Below are positions 35,749 to 44,674 of a stretch of DNA of 64,000 bases, one piece after another (the stretch's first letter is position 1; each line of letters starts with the position of its first letter). This DNA comes from Actinomycetospora chiangmaiensis DSM 45062 (GTDB lineage: Bacteria > Actinomycetota > Actinomycetes > Mycobacteriales > Pseudonocardiaceae), in the NCBI RefSeq assembly GCF_000379625.1, contig NZ_KB903217.1, positions 327,816 through 391,815 on the forward strand, given 5' to 3'. The translations under genes were made by a program, and so were the position numbers. Below the pieces are notes generated by a model. The model saw only the letters and a program-made list of their open reading frames with translations. It searched no databases and had not been told where the DNA came from.

Positions 35749-36588
35749 GTGCCAGCAGGAGACGTCACGGGGCTCGATCCACGCCGTGGGATCGTCAGCT
35801 TCGCCGACCGCGGCGGCCGGATCACGCCCGGGCAGCAACGGGCGTGGGACCGCGCCTGGCCGCAGTACGGGCGGGAGCTCGCCGATCTCGGCGACGTCCT
35901 CGACGCCGCCGGGCACCTCGACGCCGCGCGCTGGTTCGGGCGGTCCGCGCCGCTGCGCCTCGAGATCGGCTCCGGCATGGGGGAGACGACGGCGGCGCTC
36001 GCGGCGGCCGAGCCCGACGCGGACCACGTCGCCGTCGAGGTCTACCCGCCCGGGCTCGCCCAGCTGCTCATGCGCATCGAGGCCGCGGAGCTCACGAACC
36101 TGCGGCTCCTGCGCGGAGATGCGGTGGTCGTGCTGCGCGACCACGTCGCGCCCGACTCGCTGGACAACCTGCGCGTCTACTACCCCGACCCCTGGCCGAA
36201 GCGCCGGCACCACAAGCGCCGCCTGATCCAGCCGGCCACCGTCGCCCTCATGGCCTCCCGGCTGCGCCCCGGCGCCACCCTGCACCTCGCGACCGACGTC
36301 GCCGACTACGCCGAGTGGATGCTCGAGGTCACCGACGGCGAGCCCACGCTCGAGAACCCCCACGGCGGGTTCGCCCCGCGACCCGACTGGCGGCCACTGA
36401 CGAAGTTCGAGACCCGCGCCGAGCGTGAGGGCCGACCCAGCCGTGATCTGCTGCTGGTGCGGTCGGCGGAGACGCAGCGGAGCGGAGCTCGACCGGGGCA
36501 GGCGGAGACGCAGCGGAGCGGAGCTCGACCGGGGCAGGCGGAGACGCAGCGGAGCGGAGCTCGACCGGGGCAGGGGGACCCGGCGTGA
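35749..36588 (+). CDS. trmB: tRNA (guanine-N7)-methyltransferase with a repeat-derived C-terminal tail
   Basis: 279 aa from GTG 35749. The SAM-binding core LEIGSGMGETTAALA, VAVEVYPPGLAQLL, VYYPDPWPKRRHHKRRL (the PDPWPK signature) and the end PLTKFETRAEREG identify TrmB, which makes m7G46 in tRNAs. The enzyme normally stops about where RDLLLVR lies; here three identical AETQRSGARPGQ repeats plus GDPA follow, made by a 36-bp DNA repeat that reads through the old end. The tail is probably disordered and neutral. Confidence 0.93.
   Translation: MPAGDVTGLDPRRGIVSFADRGGRITPGQQRAWDRAWPQYGRELADLGDVLDAAGHLDAARWFGRSAPLRLEIGSGMGETTAALAAAEPDADHVAVEVYPPGLAQLLMRIEAAELTNLRLLRGDAVVVLRDHVAPDSLDNLRVYYPDPWPKRRHHKRRLIQPATVALMASRLRPGATLHLATDVADYAEWMLEVTDGEPTLENPHGGFAPRPDWRPLTKFETRAEREGRPSRDLLLVRSAETQRSGARPGQAETQRSGARPGQAETQRSGARPGQGDPA
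36466..36573 (+). repeat. Three perfect tandem copies of a 36-bp unit
   Basis: Copies at 36466-36501, 36502-36537 and 36538-36573, identical in sequence, core GAGACGCAGCGGAGCGGAGC. In frame within the 3' end of trmB. A reverse-complement copy of 27 bp (one mismatch) is at 57598-57624. Confidence 0.95.
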
Positions 36589-36662
36589 TGCGGTCGCGCA
36601 CCGAGCGCAGCGACGGGGGAACGCGACGGACGCGTCGGCGGCGGGCCGTTAGAGTCGACAAC

Positions 36663-37367
36663 GTGTCCCCCTCCCCCGCGCCCTCCCCGGCCGATCTCGC
36701 GCACGCGCCGGGCCCGGTGACGCTGGCCGGTGGGAGCCACCCGGACGACGTCGAGGCCGACGTCCCCGCCCCGCCCGCCCGGACGCTGCTGGTCTGGGAC
36801 GCCCCGAACATGGACATGAGCCTCGGTTCGCTGCTGGGTGCGCGCCCGACGTCGGCCTTCCGTCCCCGCTTCGACGCGGTCGGCCGCTGGCTGCTCGGGC
36901 TCGCCGGGCCGGAGGGCCTGGCCGAGGCGACGGTGTTCACCAACGTCGTCCCCGGCTCCACCGAGATCGTGCGGCCCTGGGTCGAGGCGCTGCGCAACGT
37001 CGGGTTCGCCGTCTTCGCCAAGCCGAAGACGGCCGAGGACTCGGACGTCGACGACGACATGCTCGCCCACATCGCCGCCCGCAACGCCGAGGGCGGCCTC
37101 GAGCACGTGGTGGTGGCCTCCGGCGACGGGCGGGCCTTCCGCGAGCCGCTCGAGGCCCTCGTCGAGCAGGGCATCCGCGTCACCGTGATCGGGTTCCGCG
37201 AGTACGCCGCGTTCGCGGTGGCCTCCGAGGTCGTCGGCTTCCTCGACCTCGAGGACATCGAGGGCGTGTTCCGCGAGCCCCTGCCGCGCGTCAGCCTCGA
37301 CACGCTGCCCCCCGGTGGGGCATGGCTGCAGCCGCTCCGGTCGCTGCGGTCGCTGCTCGACCGGTAG
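36663..37367 (+). CDS. NYN domain protein (PIN-like RNase fold)
   Basis: 234 aa from GTG 36663. A Pro-rich N terminus is followed by the NYN core: LLVWDAPNMDMSLG (first catalytic Asp and Asn), DSDVDDDMLAHIA (acidic cluster), HVVVASGDGRAFREPLEALVEQG (second Asp in SGDGxF) and VTVIGF. These acidic residues suit metal-dependent RNA cleavage; related proteins process RNA. A TTAGAGT box 8 bases upstream suggests leaderless translation. It follows trmB by 74 bp. Confidence 0.88.
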   Translation: MSPSPAPSPADLAHAPGPVTLAGGSHPDDVEADVPAPPARTLLVWDAPNMDMSLGSLLGARPTSAFRPRFDAVGRWLLGLAGPEGLAEATVFTNVVPGSTEIVRPWVEALRNVGFAVFAKPKTAEDSDVDDDMLAHIAARNAEGGLEHVVVASGDGRAFREPLEALVEQGIRVTVIGFREYAAFAVASEVVGFLDLEDIEGVFREPLPRVSLDTLPPGGAWLQPLRSLRSLLDR

Positions 37368-37443
37368 CTCCCCGCCGTGGCAGCGAAGCGTCGTTGTTGT
37401 CATCCAGTGGCAGGAACGCCGCATCGTCGGCCAGGGAGGACGG

Positions 37444-37950
37444 TTGCGTGACCTGCCCGAGCACTGGGGGACGACGGCGGCCGAGCGCGCCCGGCGCACG
37501 CCCGCCGACGACCTCGTCGCGCACCCCACCGGCCGCTGGACCCGCGGCGCCACGAGCACGGCCGACCCGGCCACGCTGTGGCGCTGGCTGTGCCAGCTCA
37601 CGGTCGCGCCGTACAGCTACGACCTGGTCGACAACCTCGGGCGCACGAGCCCCCGCACGCTGACTGCGGGCGCGGAGGACCTGCGCGTGGGGCAGCGGCT
37701 GCTCATCGTCTTCGTCGTCGACTCGTTCGTCCCCGGGCAGCACCTGACGATCCGCCGCCGGACCACGAGCGGGCCCGTCGGCGAGTTCGCCGTCACCTAC
37801 GCCGTGCACGACGATCCGGCCGGCTCGCGGCTGACCGCGACCGTCGTGCTCGACGGGACCCACCCCGTCGTCGGGAAGGGGCTGGCCTGGGGCGACCTGG
37901 TGATGATGCGCCGGCAGCTGACCCTTCTGTGCACCCTCGCGGCGCGCTGA
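37444..37950 (+). CDS. SRPBCC/polyketide cyclase-like protein
   Basis: 168 aa. TTG 37444 is chosen because AGGGAGGA lies 5-6 bases before it and homology-like sequence begins there (MRDLPEHWGTTAAERARRTPADDLV). The body WRWLCQLTVAPYSYDLVDNLGRTSPR, QHLTIRRR and GSRLTATVVLD fits the helix-grip START-like fold that binds hydrophobic ligands. No catalytic residues can be assigned. It precedes the amidohydrolase gene by 13 bp and may be in one operon with it. Confidence 0.65.
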   Translation: MRDLPEHWGTTAAERARRTPADDLVAHPTGRWTRGATSTADPATLWRWLCQLTVAPYSYDLVDNLGRTSPRTLTAGAEDLRVGQRLLIVFVVDSFVPGQHLTIRRRTTSGPVGEFAVTYAVHDDPAGSRLTATVVLDGTHPVVGKGLAWGDLVMMRRQLTLLCTLAAR

Positions 37951-37963
37951 TCAGACTGGTCGC

Positions 37964-39280
37964 ATGACCGCGCGCCGTCTCTCCGCCCCGCTCGTGCTGA
38001 CCTGCGAGGGGACGCCCGTCCCGCTGCGGGACGCGGTCGTCGACGTCGACGACGACGGGCGCATCACCTTCGTCGGACCGGCGGCGGACGCCCCGGCGAC
38101 CGACGCGCCGACGACGCACTGCACCGGCCTGCTCATGCCGGGCCTGGTCAACACGCACGCGCACACCCCGCTCGCCCTGCTGCGGGGGATGGGCGGGGAC
38201 CTGCCGCTGATGCGCTGGCTCACCGAGGTGGTCTGGCCGGCGGAGGCGCGCCTGGACGCCGCGGACGTCCGGACGGGCATGCTGGCGGGCGGCGCGGAGA
38301 TGCTGCGCCACGGCGTCACCACCTCGACCGAGATGTACTTCTGGGCCGACACGGTCGTCGACGCGGTGCTCGAGCTCGGCTCCCGCGTCGTGATGACGCC
38401 GGGCATCATCACCGCGCCCGGGATGGACCGGCTCGGCACGTGGGAGCAGATGCGCGACGGCATCTCGACCTGGATCGACGCCGACGGTCTCCGCTTCGGG
38501 CCCGGCGAGCGGGTCGAGCTCGGGTACGGCGCGCACTCGGCCTACACGCTCTCGGCGGAGGCGGTCGCGACGACGGCGGCGGCGGCCCGCGAACGGGGGG
38601 CGCTGCTGCACATCCACGTCGCGGAGGCGGTCGGGGAGGACGACGAGGTCCGCGCGGTCTACGGCTCGGTGCCCGTGATGCTGGAGACGACGGGCAGCCT
38701 CGGCGGCCGGGTGCTCGCGGCGCACTCCATCCAGATGTCCGACCAGGACCTGGAGATCTTCGCCCGGCACGACGTGGCGGTGGCGCACTGCCCCGGGTCG
38801 AACGCGAAGCTCGCCGCGGGGGTGGCGCGGGTCGGGGAGATGCTGACGGCGGGTCTGCGGGTCGGGCTCGGGACCGACTCGCCCGCCTCCAACGACGACC
38901 TCGACCTGTGGGAGGAGCAGCGCCTCGCCTCGCTGTTCGCCCGGCAGCGGCACGCGGACGCGACCGCGCTGACCGCCGCAGACGTGCTCATGCTCGCGAC
39001 GGCGGGTGGTGCCGACGCGCTGGGCCGCGACGACCTCGGCCGGCTGCGCCCGGGCGCGTGGGCCGACGTCGTGCACGTCGACCTCGACGACCCGGCGTTC
39101 GTCGACCCCGACGACCCGGCCCAGCTGGTCTCGAACCTCGTGTGGTCGGCCGGGTCGCGCTCGGTGCGCGACGTGTGGGTCGCGGGGGACCCGGTGCTCG
39201 CCGACCGGGTGCCGGTCCGCGTCGACCCGGCGGAGATCCTGACGGCCGCCCGCGCGGCGGGGCGTCGCATCAAGGGCTGA
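37964..39280 (+). CDS. Amidohydrolase, 5'-methylthioadenosine/S-adenosylhomocysteine deaminase-like
   Basis: 438 aa cytosolic TIM-barrel metal hydrolase. Metal ligands: NTHAHTPLALLRGMGGD (HxH), HIHVAEA, HSIQMS and GTDSPASNDDLD. GHGVTTSTEMYF-like and CPGSNAKLAAGVA segments place it with the MtaD/TrzN-type deaminases acting on adenosine derivatives; guanine or chlorohydrolase activity cannot be excluded. ATG 37964. Probably co-transcribed with the SRPBCC gene. Confidence 0.85.
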   Translation: MTARRLSAPLVLTCEGTPVPLRDAVVDVDDDGRITFVGPAADAPATDAPTTHCTGLLMPGLVNTHAHTPLALLRGMGGDLPLMRWLTEVVWPAEARLDAADVRTGMLAGGAEMLRHGVTTSTEMYFWADTVVDAVLELGSRVVMTPGIITAPGMDRLGTWEQMRDGISTWIDADGLRFGPGERVELGYGAHSAYTLSAEAVATTAAAARERGALLHIHVAEAVGEDDEVRAVYGSVPVMLETTGSLGGRVLAAHSIQMSDQDLEIFARHDVAVAHCPGSNAKLAAGVARVGEMLTAGLRVGLGTDSPASNDDLDLWEEQRLASLFARQRHADATALTAADVLMLATAGGADALGRDDLGRLRPGAWADVVHVDLDDPAFVDPDDPAQLVSNLVWSAGSRSVRDVWVAGDPVLADRVPVRVDPAEILTAARAAGRRIKG

Positions 39281-39334
39281 GCACGCCCTGTCTGACGGGT
39301 GCGCCACGTCACGTCCCGTGGCAATCTCGCGCCC

Positions 39335-41230
39335 ATGAGTGGCGAGTACCGGCAGGCCTACGACCGCAGCATGACCGACCCCGACGGCTTCTGGCGCGAG
39401 GCCGCCTCACTCATCGACTGGTACACCGAGCCCACGACGATCATGGACGCGTCGGCGCTGCCGTTCTCGCCGTGGTTCGTCGGCGGCGAGCTGAACACGT
39501 GCCACAACGCGCTCGACCGGCACGTCGACGCCGGGCGGGGCGACCAGGTGGCGCTGATCCACGACTCGCCCGTGACCGACAGCCAGGCCCGGTTCACCTA
39601 CGCCGAGCTGCGCGACCTGGTCGCGCGGTTCGCCGGGGTGCTCCGGTCGGTCGGTGTCGGCAAGGGCGACCGAGTGATCATCTACATGCCGATGGTCCCC
39701 GAGGCCGCGATCGCGATGCTGGCCTGCGCGCGGCTCGGCGCGGTGCACAGCGTGGTGTTCGGCGGGTTCGCCGCCCGCGAGCTCGCGGTGCGCATCGACG
39801 ACGCGAAGCCCTCGGCCATCGTGTCCGCCTCGTGCGGCATCGAGGGCAAGCGGGTCGTCGAGTACAAGCCGCTGCTCGATCGCGCCATCGAGCTCGCCGA
39901 GCACGACCCGGGGCGCTCGATCGTGCTCCAGCGCCCGCAGTACGAGGCGCCCATGACCGACCGGGACGTCGACTGGGCCGAGGCGATGGCCGACGCCGAG
40001 CCCACCGAGTGCGTGCCGGTCGCCGCGACGGACCCGCTCTACGTCCTCTACACCTCGGGGACCACCGGCAAGCCCAAGGGCGTGCAGCGCGACAACGGCG
40101 GGCACGCGGTGGCGCTGCGGTGGTCGTTGCCGGCCATCTACGACGTCGGGCCGGGCGAGGTCATGTTCACCGCCTCCGACGTCGGGTGGGTCGTCGGCCA
40201 CTCCTACATCGTCTACGCGCCGCTGCTCACCGGGGCGACGACGGTGCTCTACGAGGGCAAGCCGATCGGCACCCCCGACGCGGGGGCGTTCTGGCGCGTG
40301 ATCCAGGACCACCGGGTCAAGGCGCTGTTCACCGCACCGACGGCGTTCCGCGGGATCAAGAAGGAGGACCCCGACGCCGTCCTCCTGCGCGACTACGACA
40401 TCTCCTCCCTGCAGACCCTGTTCCTCGCCGGTGAGCGGCTCGACCCGGAGACCTGGACGTGGGCCTCGGAGACGCTGGGCGTCCCTGTCGTCGACCACTG
40501 GTGGCAGACCGAGACCGGCTGGCCGATCGCGGCGAACCTGCGCGGGCTCGAGCCGATGGAGCTCAAGGCCGGGTCGCCGTCGGTGCCGTGCCCGGGCTAC
40601 CAGGTCGACGTGCTCGACGTCGACGGCACGGAGCTGCCGCGCGGGGAGGAGGGCGCGATCGTCCTCAAGCTGCCCATGCCCCCGGGCTGCCTGCAGACGC
40701 TCTGGCAGGACGACGAGCGCTTCCGCGAGTCGTACATGTCCCGCTACGAGGGCTACTACCTGACCGGTGACGGCGGGTACGTCGACTCCGACGGCTACGT
40801 GTTCGTCATGGGCCGCACCGACGACGTCATCAACGTCGCCGGGCACCGCCTGTCGACGGGCTCCATGGAGGAGGTCCTCGCCGGCCACCCGGACGTCGCC
40901 GAGTGCGCGGTCATCGGCGTGCACGACGCGATGAAGGGCCAGGTCCCGCGCGGGTTCGTCGTGCTTAAGGCGGGCGTGACCCGGGGCGAGGACGAGATCG
41001 CGCCGGAGCTCGTCGCCCTGGTCCGCAGCGAGGTCGGCGCCGTCGCGTCGTTCAAGAACGTCGCCGTGGTCCCGGCCCTGCCGAAGACCCGCTCCGGCAA
41101 GGTGCTGCGCAAGACGATGCGTCAGATCGCCGACGGCCAGGACGCCATGGTGCCCTCGACCATCGACGACGCGACCGTGCTCGACACCCTGCGCCCGGTC
41201 CTGCAGAAGGGTCCGCAGGCGGGCGGCTGA
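39335..41230 (+). CDS. prpE: Propionyl-CoA synthetase / acetyl-CoA synthetase-like ligase
   Basis: 631 aa acyl-adenylating enzyme. YTSGTTGKPKGV (P-loop), SDVGWVVGHSYIVYAPLL, WWQTETGWPIA, YYLTGDGGYVDSDGYVFVMGRTDDVINVAGHR and PKTRSGKVLRKTMR (catalytic Lys, acylation target of Pat/sirtuin control) are clear. The N-terminal YRQAYDRSMTDPDGFW and the GWP pattern favour the PrpE type over Acs; propionate or acetate as substrate remains inferred. ATG 39335. Ends before a composite hairpin region. Confidence 0.85.
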   Translation: MSGEYRQAYDRSMTDPDGFWREAASLIDWYTEPTTIMDASALPFSPWFVGGELNTCHNALDRHVDAGRGDQVALIHDSPVTDSQARFTYAELRDLVARFAGVLRSVGVGKGDRVIIYMPMVPEAAIAMLACARLGAVHSVVFGGFAARELAVRIDDAKPSAIVSASCGIEGKRVVEYKPLLDRAIELAEHDPGRSIVLQRPQYEAPMTDRDVDWAEAMADAEPTECVPVAATDPLYVLYTSGTTGKPKGVQRDNGGHAVALRWSLPAIYDVGPGEVMFTASDVGWVVGHSYIVYAPLLTGATTVLYEGKPIGTPDAGAFWRVIQDHRVKALFTAPTAFRGIKKEDPDAVLLRDYDISSLQTLFLAGERLDPETWTWASETLGVPVVDHWWQTETGWPIAANLRGLEPMELKAGSPSVPCPGYQVDVLDVDGTELPRGEEGAIVLKLPMPPGCLQTLWQDDERFRESYMSRYEGYYLTGDGGYVDSDGYVFVMGRTDDVINVAGHRLSTGSMEEVLAGHPDVAECAVIGVHDAMKGQVPRGFVVLKAGVTRGEDEIAPELVALVRSEVGAVASFKNVAVVPALPKTRSGKVLRKTMRQIADGQDAMVPSTIDDATVLDTLRPVLQKGPQAGG

Positions 41231-41247
41231 CCGCCTGCCTCGCTCGG

Positions 41248-41365
41248 CGCGAGGGGAACCCTCGTGCCACAAGAGCGGCCGGATCCTCCCCTCGCGATCG
41301 TGCAGGTCCGACCGTGAGGGGAGGATCCGAGCGTTCTACCGGCGTCAGGGTTCCCCTCACGCCGG
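41248..41365. terminator. Nested double hairpin between prpE and the SDR gene
   Basis: Outer arms 41248-41264 and 41349-41365 (16 of 17 pairs) contain AGGGGAACCCT. Inner arms 41282-41298 and 41315-41331 (17 bp with one G-U, 16-nt loop) contain GGATCCTCCCCTC. Lies between converging genes, so a bidirectional terminator; the outer arms share sequence with the pckG terminator. Confidence 0.8.
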
Positions 41366-41383
41366 CAGGGCCGTCGGGCCTCG

Positions 41384-42226
41384 CTACTCGCCCTCGGGGA
41401 AGTCCGCGCCGCGGGCGACCTGCTCCCATCGGGCCGCCTCGTCGATGCGCTGCTGCCAGAGCTTCGGCGCGAGGTCGGCGGCGGCGTTGCCGAGCAGCAG
41501 GCGCAGCGGCGGCTCCTCGGAGGCGACGACCTGCCGCATGGCCTCGGCGGCGCGGCGGGGGTCGCCGGGCTGCGTGAACGCGCCGCGGCCGTCCATCGCC
41601 TCGCGACGGGCGCCGAGGGCCTCGTCGTACGCGGACATCGGCTCCGCCCGCACCATCGACCCGCCGTTCCAGTCGGTGCGGAAGGGGCCGGGCTCGATGA
41701 TCGTGACGTGCACCCCGAAGCCGGCGACCTCCTGCGCCAGCGACTCGCTCAACCCCTCCAGGCCCCACTTGGTCGCGTGGTAGAGCCCGGTGTTGGGGAA
41801 CGCGCCGACCCCGCCCACGGAGGAGATCGGGAGGATGTGCCCGGAGCCCTGCGCCCGCATCGTCGGCAGCACGGCCTGGATCGACCACAGCGCGCCGAAG
41901 AGGTTCACCTCGATCTGGTCGCGCGCCTCGGCCTCGGAGACCTCCTCGACGCCGCCGCCCAGGCCGTAGCCGGCGTTGGCCACCAGCACGTCGATCCGCC
42001 CGACCTGCTCGGCGGCCTCACGGACCACACGGAACGTGGCGTCCCGGTCGGTGACGTCCAGGTCCTTCGCCACGAGCCGGTCACCGTGGGCGCCGCGCAG
42101 GTCGTCCAACGAGGACGCCTTCCGGGCGGTCGCCACGACGGTGTCACCCGCCTCGAGGCACTCCTCGACCAGCGCGCGCCCGAGTCCGCGGGAAGCACCG
42201 GTCACCAGCCACACTCGTTCGCTCAT
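41384..42226 (-). CDS. Short-chain dehydrogenase/reductase
   Basis: 280 aa classical SDR. Cofactor motif TGASRGLG (residues 9-16), D-V in DLDVTD, NAGYG, catalytic Ser in PISSVGG and YHATK (Tyr, Lys). EPGPFRTDW follows. The Arg/Lys after the first strand (ARKAS) suggests NADPH preference. Substrate unknown. ATG 42226, separated by 53 bp from the transglycosylase stop on the same strand. Confidence 0.92.
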   Translation of the reverse strand: MSERVWLVTGASRGLGRALVEECLEAGDTVVATARKASSLDDLRGAHGDRLVAKDLDVTDRDATFRVVREAAEQVGRIDVLVANAGYGLGGGVEEVSEAEARDQIEVNLFGALWSIQAVLPTMRAQGSGHILPISSVGGVGAFPNTGLYHATKWGLEGLSESLAQEVAGFGVHVTIIEPGPFRTDWNGGSMVRAEPMSAYDEALGARREAMDGRGAFTQPGDPRRAAEAMRQVVASEEPPLRLLLGNAAADLAPKLWQQRIDEAARWEQVARGADFPEGE

Positions 42227-42279
42227 GCAACCGGTCTACCCCCGTGGCCCTCGGCGACACCGCGCCGAAGCTCACGGGA

Positions 42280-43281
42280 CTACCCCGCGCGACCCAGCCC
42301 GTCGTCGGGGAGCTTCGCCCCGCCGTAGCCGATGTAACTGCCCGAGGAGCTGCGCAGGCCGCCGCCCACCACCGCGTCGAGACCGTGGTTGGCGATCATC
42401 GTGCGCACGCCAGCGGTGATGTTGGCGACCGGGTCGTAGATGCCCTTGTCGGCCAGCGACGGCAGGACCGCGTTGCGGAAGGTCGTGTCGATGAGCTGCA
42501 TGAGGCCCTTCGACGGGGTCCCGGCCGCGGCGTTCGAGTCCCAGTTGTTGATGGCGCGGGGGTTGCCCGTGGACTCCCGCATGATGATCTGCTTGACGCC
42601 CGGGGCCAGCTTCTGCGGCAGCCCCATGAGCCCGAGCGCCTTCGCGATCTGGCCGTTGAGGGTGTCGTCGTTGCCGGCGGCGTAGGGGCGGCCGAACTCC
42701 ACCGGCCCGTTCTCCCGGGCCACCGTCATCGCCTTCTGCAGGTCGTTCGGGCCGGAGTCGGCGGTCTTCGCGGCGGCGTCGAGGTCGGCGATGGACATCG
42801 CCACGGTGGTGACGTCGCTGATCGCCGACGTCGCGGTGGCGGCGGGCCGGGCCGTCGGGCCCTGCTGCGTGGCCAGGGCCATCTGCGCCGCGGAGAGCTG
42901 CGCGGTGCCGGGGTCCGCGTCGGCGGTGTGCGAGGTGTCGAACGCCTGGACCGCGGGCACGACGGCGCCGGCGGCGACCGCCGCGACGAGGATCTTGCCG
43001 GAGGTCGCGCTCGAGAGGCCGCGAGCCGGGCGCGGGCGGGCGGGTGCCGGCGCGGGGTTCCAGACCGTCACGCGCGAGGCGAGTGGCCGCATCGGCGCCG
43101 GAGCGGCGAACGCGGGTGTGTAGCCGAGGCCGGGGCGGGTAGCCCGATGACCGGAGACCGGAGACCCGTGTCTCGCCACGTGTTCACCCTTCGCCGCAGG
43201 GATCGACACGACGAGGTCGCTGGGGAGCGGTGGCATCGGCGTGATGCCGTGACCTCGTCGTGATCTGGACCGCCGGAACAT
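42280..43281 (-). CDS. Secreted or anchored lytic transglycosylase (SLT domain)
   Basis: 333 aa from ATG 43281; starts at 43362 (longer) and 43236 (shorter) remain possible since none has a strong ribosome site. Basic N terminus, then a hydrophobic segment (GKILVAAVAAGAVVPAVQAF) as signal or anchor, an Ala/Thr-rich linker, and the SLT domain: VKQIIMRESTGNP (catalytic Glu), INNWDSNAAAGTPSKGLMQLIDTTF, DPVANITAGVRTMI. Cleaves the MurNAc-GlcNAc bond of peptidoglycan outside the membrane. Actinobacterial relatives are common and often growth related. Confidence 0.85.
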   Translation of the reverse strand: MFRRSRSRRGHGITPMPPLPSDLVVSIPAAKGEHVARHGSPVSGHRATRPGLGYTPAFAAPAPMRPLASRVTVWNPAPAPARPRPARGLSSATSGKILVAAVAAGAVVPAVQAFDTSHTADADPGTAQLSAAQMALATQQGPTARPAATATSAISDVTTVAMSIADLDAAAKTADSGPNDLQKAMTVARENGPVEFGRPYAAGNDDTLNGQIAKALGLMGLPQKLAPGVKQIIMRESTGNPRAINNWDSNAAAGTPSKGLMQLIDTTFRNAVLPSLADKGIYDPVANITAGVRTMIANHGLDAVVGGGLRSSSGSYIGYGGAKLPDDGLGRAG

Positions 43282-43593
43282 AGCGGTGCGGTGGCGGTGC
43301 GTGGGGAGCGGGTGGCGTCTGTGACGTCCGGGACGCCTCCCGACGGCGAACGCGTCCGACATACGTGCGCGACCGGCGGTCCCGCGCCCCGGACGGGTCG
43401 TGTCCGCGACGCCGACCGGCCGTCGCCACGCGGTCGAGCGGTCCGCACCGTCCGGCGGCGAACGGTCGGACGGCCGAGCGGACGGCGAGCGGTCCGCGGG
43501 CGACCTCCCGGCGAGTCGATCGTGCTTCTCGTCGTGGTCGGGCGCGTCCGGGTGCCTGTCCCCGGCGTCCGGCGCAGCGCCCTCAGGATCCCC
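43282..43593. other. Intergenic region, 312 bp
   Basis: No supportable gene. It holds the promoter side of the transglycosylase gene and, near the esterase stop, short GC-rich inverted repeats (CCGTCCG 43448-43454 with CGGACGG 43467-43473) and a direct repeat GAGCGGTCCGC-like (about 43436 and 43487) that may act as terminator. I looked for a c-di-AMP riboswitch upstream of the transglycosylase and saw no matching motif. Confidence 0.5.
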
Positions 43594-44523
43594 TCAGCCC
43601 AGGAGCTCGAGGAGCGCGTCGAGCGCCCGGTCGCCCTCCCGGCGCGCGGCCGCGGACACGGAGGCCAGCCCGAAGTAGCCGTGCACGAGGCTCTCGCCCC
43701 GCAGCAGGCGCACCGGCACACCGGCCGCTGCCATCGCCTCGGCGTGGGCGACCCCCTCGTCGTGCAGCGGGTCGAGCTGCGCCACCGCGACCACGGCGGG
43801 CGCGAGATCGGTGAGCTCGCCGAGCCGGGCGGCCTCGCCGAGGTTGACGGAGGGGTCGGAGTGCGTGGCCGGGTCGGGCAGGTAGCGGTCGTAGAACCAG
43901 CGCATGTCGTCCGCCGTCAGGAAGGGCCCGTCGGCGTTCTCGACGACGCTGGGGGAGGACAGCGTCGGATCGATCCCGGGGTAGAGGAGCAGCTGGCCGT
44001 CGAGGCGCGGGCCCCAGTCCCGGGCGAGCAGCGCGAGCCCGGCGGCGAGGCCGGCGCCGGCGGAGTCCCCGCCGACGACGAGCCGTCCCCCGACGTGGGT
44101 GGCCGCCCACCGCAGTGCCGTGTGGGCGTCCTGCAGCGGGATGGGGTGCGGGTGCTCGGGGGCCAGCCGGTAGTCGACGGACACCACGCGGGCCCCGAGG
44201 TGCCGGCAGACCCGGCGGGCGGCCGCGTCGGCGGTGTCGAGGTCGCCGAGGACCCATCCGCCGCCGTGCAACCAGACGACGGTGACGTCGGAGGGGGTCT
44301 CCGGCGCGTACACCCGGACGACGACGTCGGTCCCGGTCACCGCGTCGGTGACGACGTCGTCGTGGACGGAGGCCACCGGCAGGTCGTCGGCGCCCCGTCG
44401 CAACAGGGCGAGCTCGCGGTAGTTCCGACGGGCCTCGTCGGGGGTCTGCCGGGTGATCGGCAGCCATCCGTCGGCCTCGAGCTTCTCGATCCCGACGGCG
44501 AGTTCCGGGTCCAGGGCGGTCAC
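43594..44523 (-). CDS. Alpha/beta hydrolase, hormone-sensitive-lipase-type esterase
   Basis: 309 aa cytosolic. Oxyanion motif HGGGW (VVWLHGGGWVLGD), nucleophile GDSAG (VGGDSAGAGLAAG), DYRLAPEHPHP, acid in QLDPLHDEG and catalytic His in VHGYFG. Family IV carboxylesterases act on short acyl esters. No signal peptide. GTG start at 44523. The physiological substrate is unknown. Confidence 0.92.
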   Translation of the reverse strand: MTALDPELAVGIEKLEADGWLPITRQTPDEARRNYRELALLRRGADDLPVASVHDDVVTDAVTGTDVVVRVYAPETPSDVTVVWLHGGGWVLGDLDTADAAARRVCRHLGARVVSVDYRLAPEHPHPIPLQDAHTALRWAATHVGGRLVVGGDSAGAGLAAGLALLARDWGPRLDGQLLLYPGIDPTLSSPSVVENADGPFLTADDMRWFYDRYLPDPATHSDPSVNLGEAARLGELTDLAPAVVAVAQLDPLHDEGVAHAEAMAAAGVPVRLLRGESLVHGYFGLASVSAAARREGDRALDALLELLG

Positions 44524-44600
44524 CCGCCGACCCTGGCACGGACGACGATGGCCCGCCTCCGGATGCCGGACGACGGGCCGCTGACCTGCGCAGTTCCTCG

Positions 44601-44674
44601 TGGAGCGAGTGACGGGAATCGAACCCGCATTCTCAGCTTGGGAAGCTGATGTTCTACCACTGAACTACACTCGC
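44601..44674 (-). tRNA. tRNA-Gly (anticodon CCC), CCA encoded
   Basis: Acceptor GCGAGTG (44674-44668) pairs with CACTCGC; the D-arm has AGTTCAGTGGTAGAAC; the anticodon stem TCAGC-TTCCCAA-GCTGA shows anticodon CCC; the T-arm has GGTTCGATTCC; discriminator U and CCA are encoded (44604-44601). Cloverleaf intact. Confidence 0.95.

Noticed and set aside
36589-36662. NYN gene starting at an earlier ATG (36585) overlapping trmB
   Set aside because: The extension is Arg-rich and repeat-derived; the TTAGAGT box and GTG at 36663 give a better start.
41281-41331. Insertion-sequence end repeats at the prpE/SDR junction
   Set aside because: The inverted repeats flank only 16 bp and no transposase, so terminator hairpins are the simpler reading.
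43282-43593. c-di-AMP (ydaO-type) riboswitch before the lytic transglycosylase
   Set aside because: Such riboswitches precede similar genes in actinobacteria, but none of the conserved motifs could be found here.
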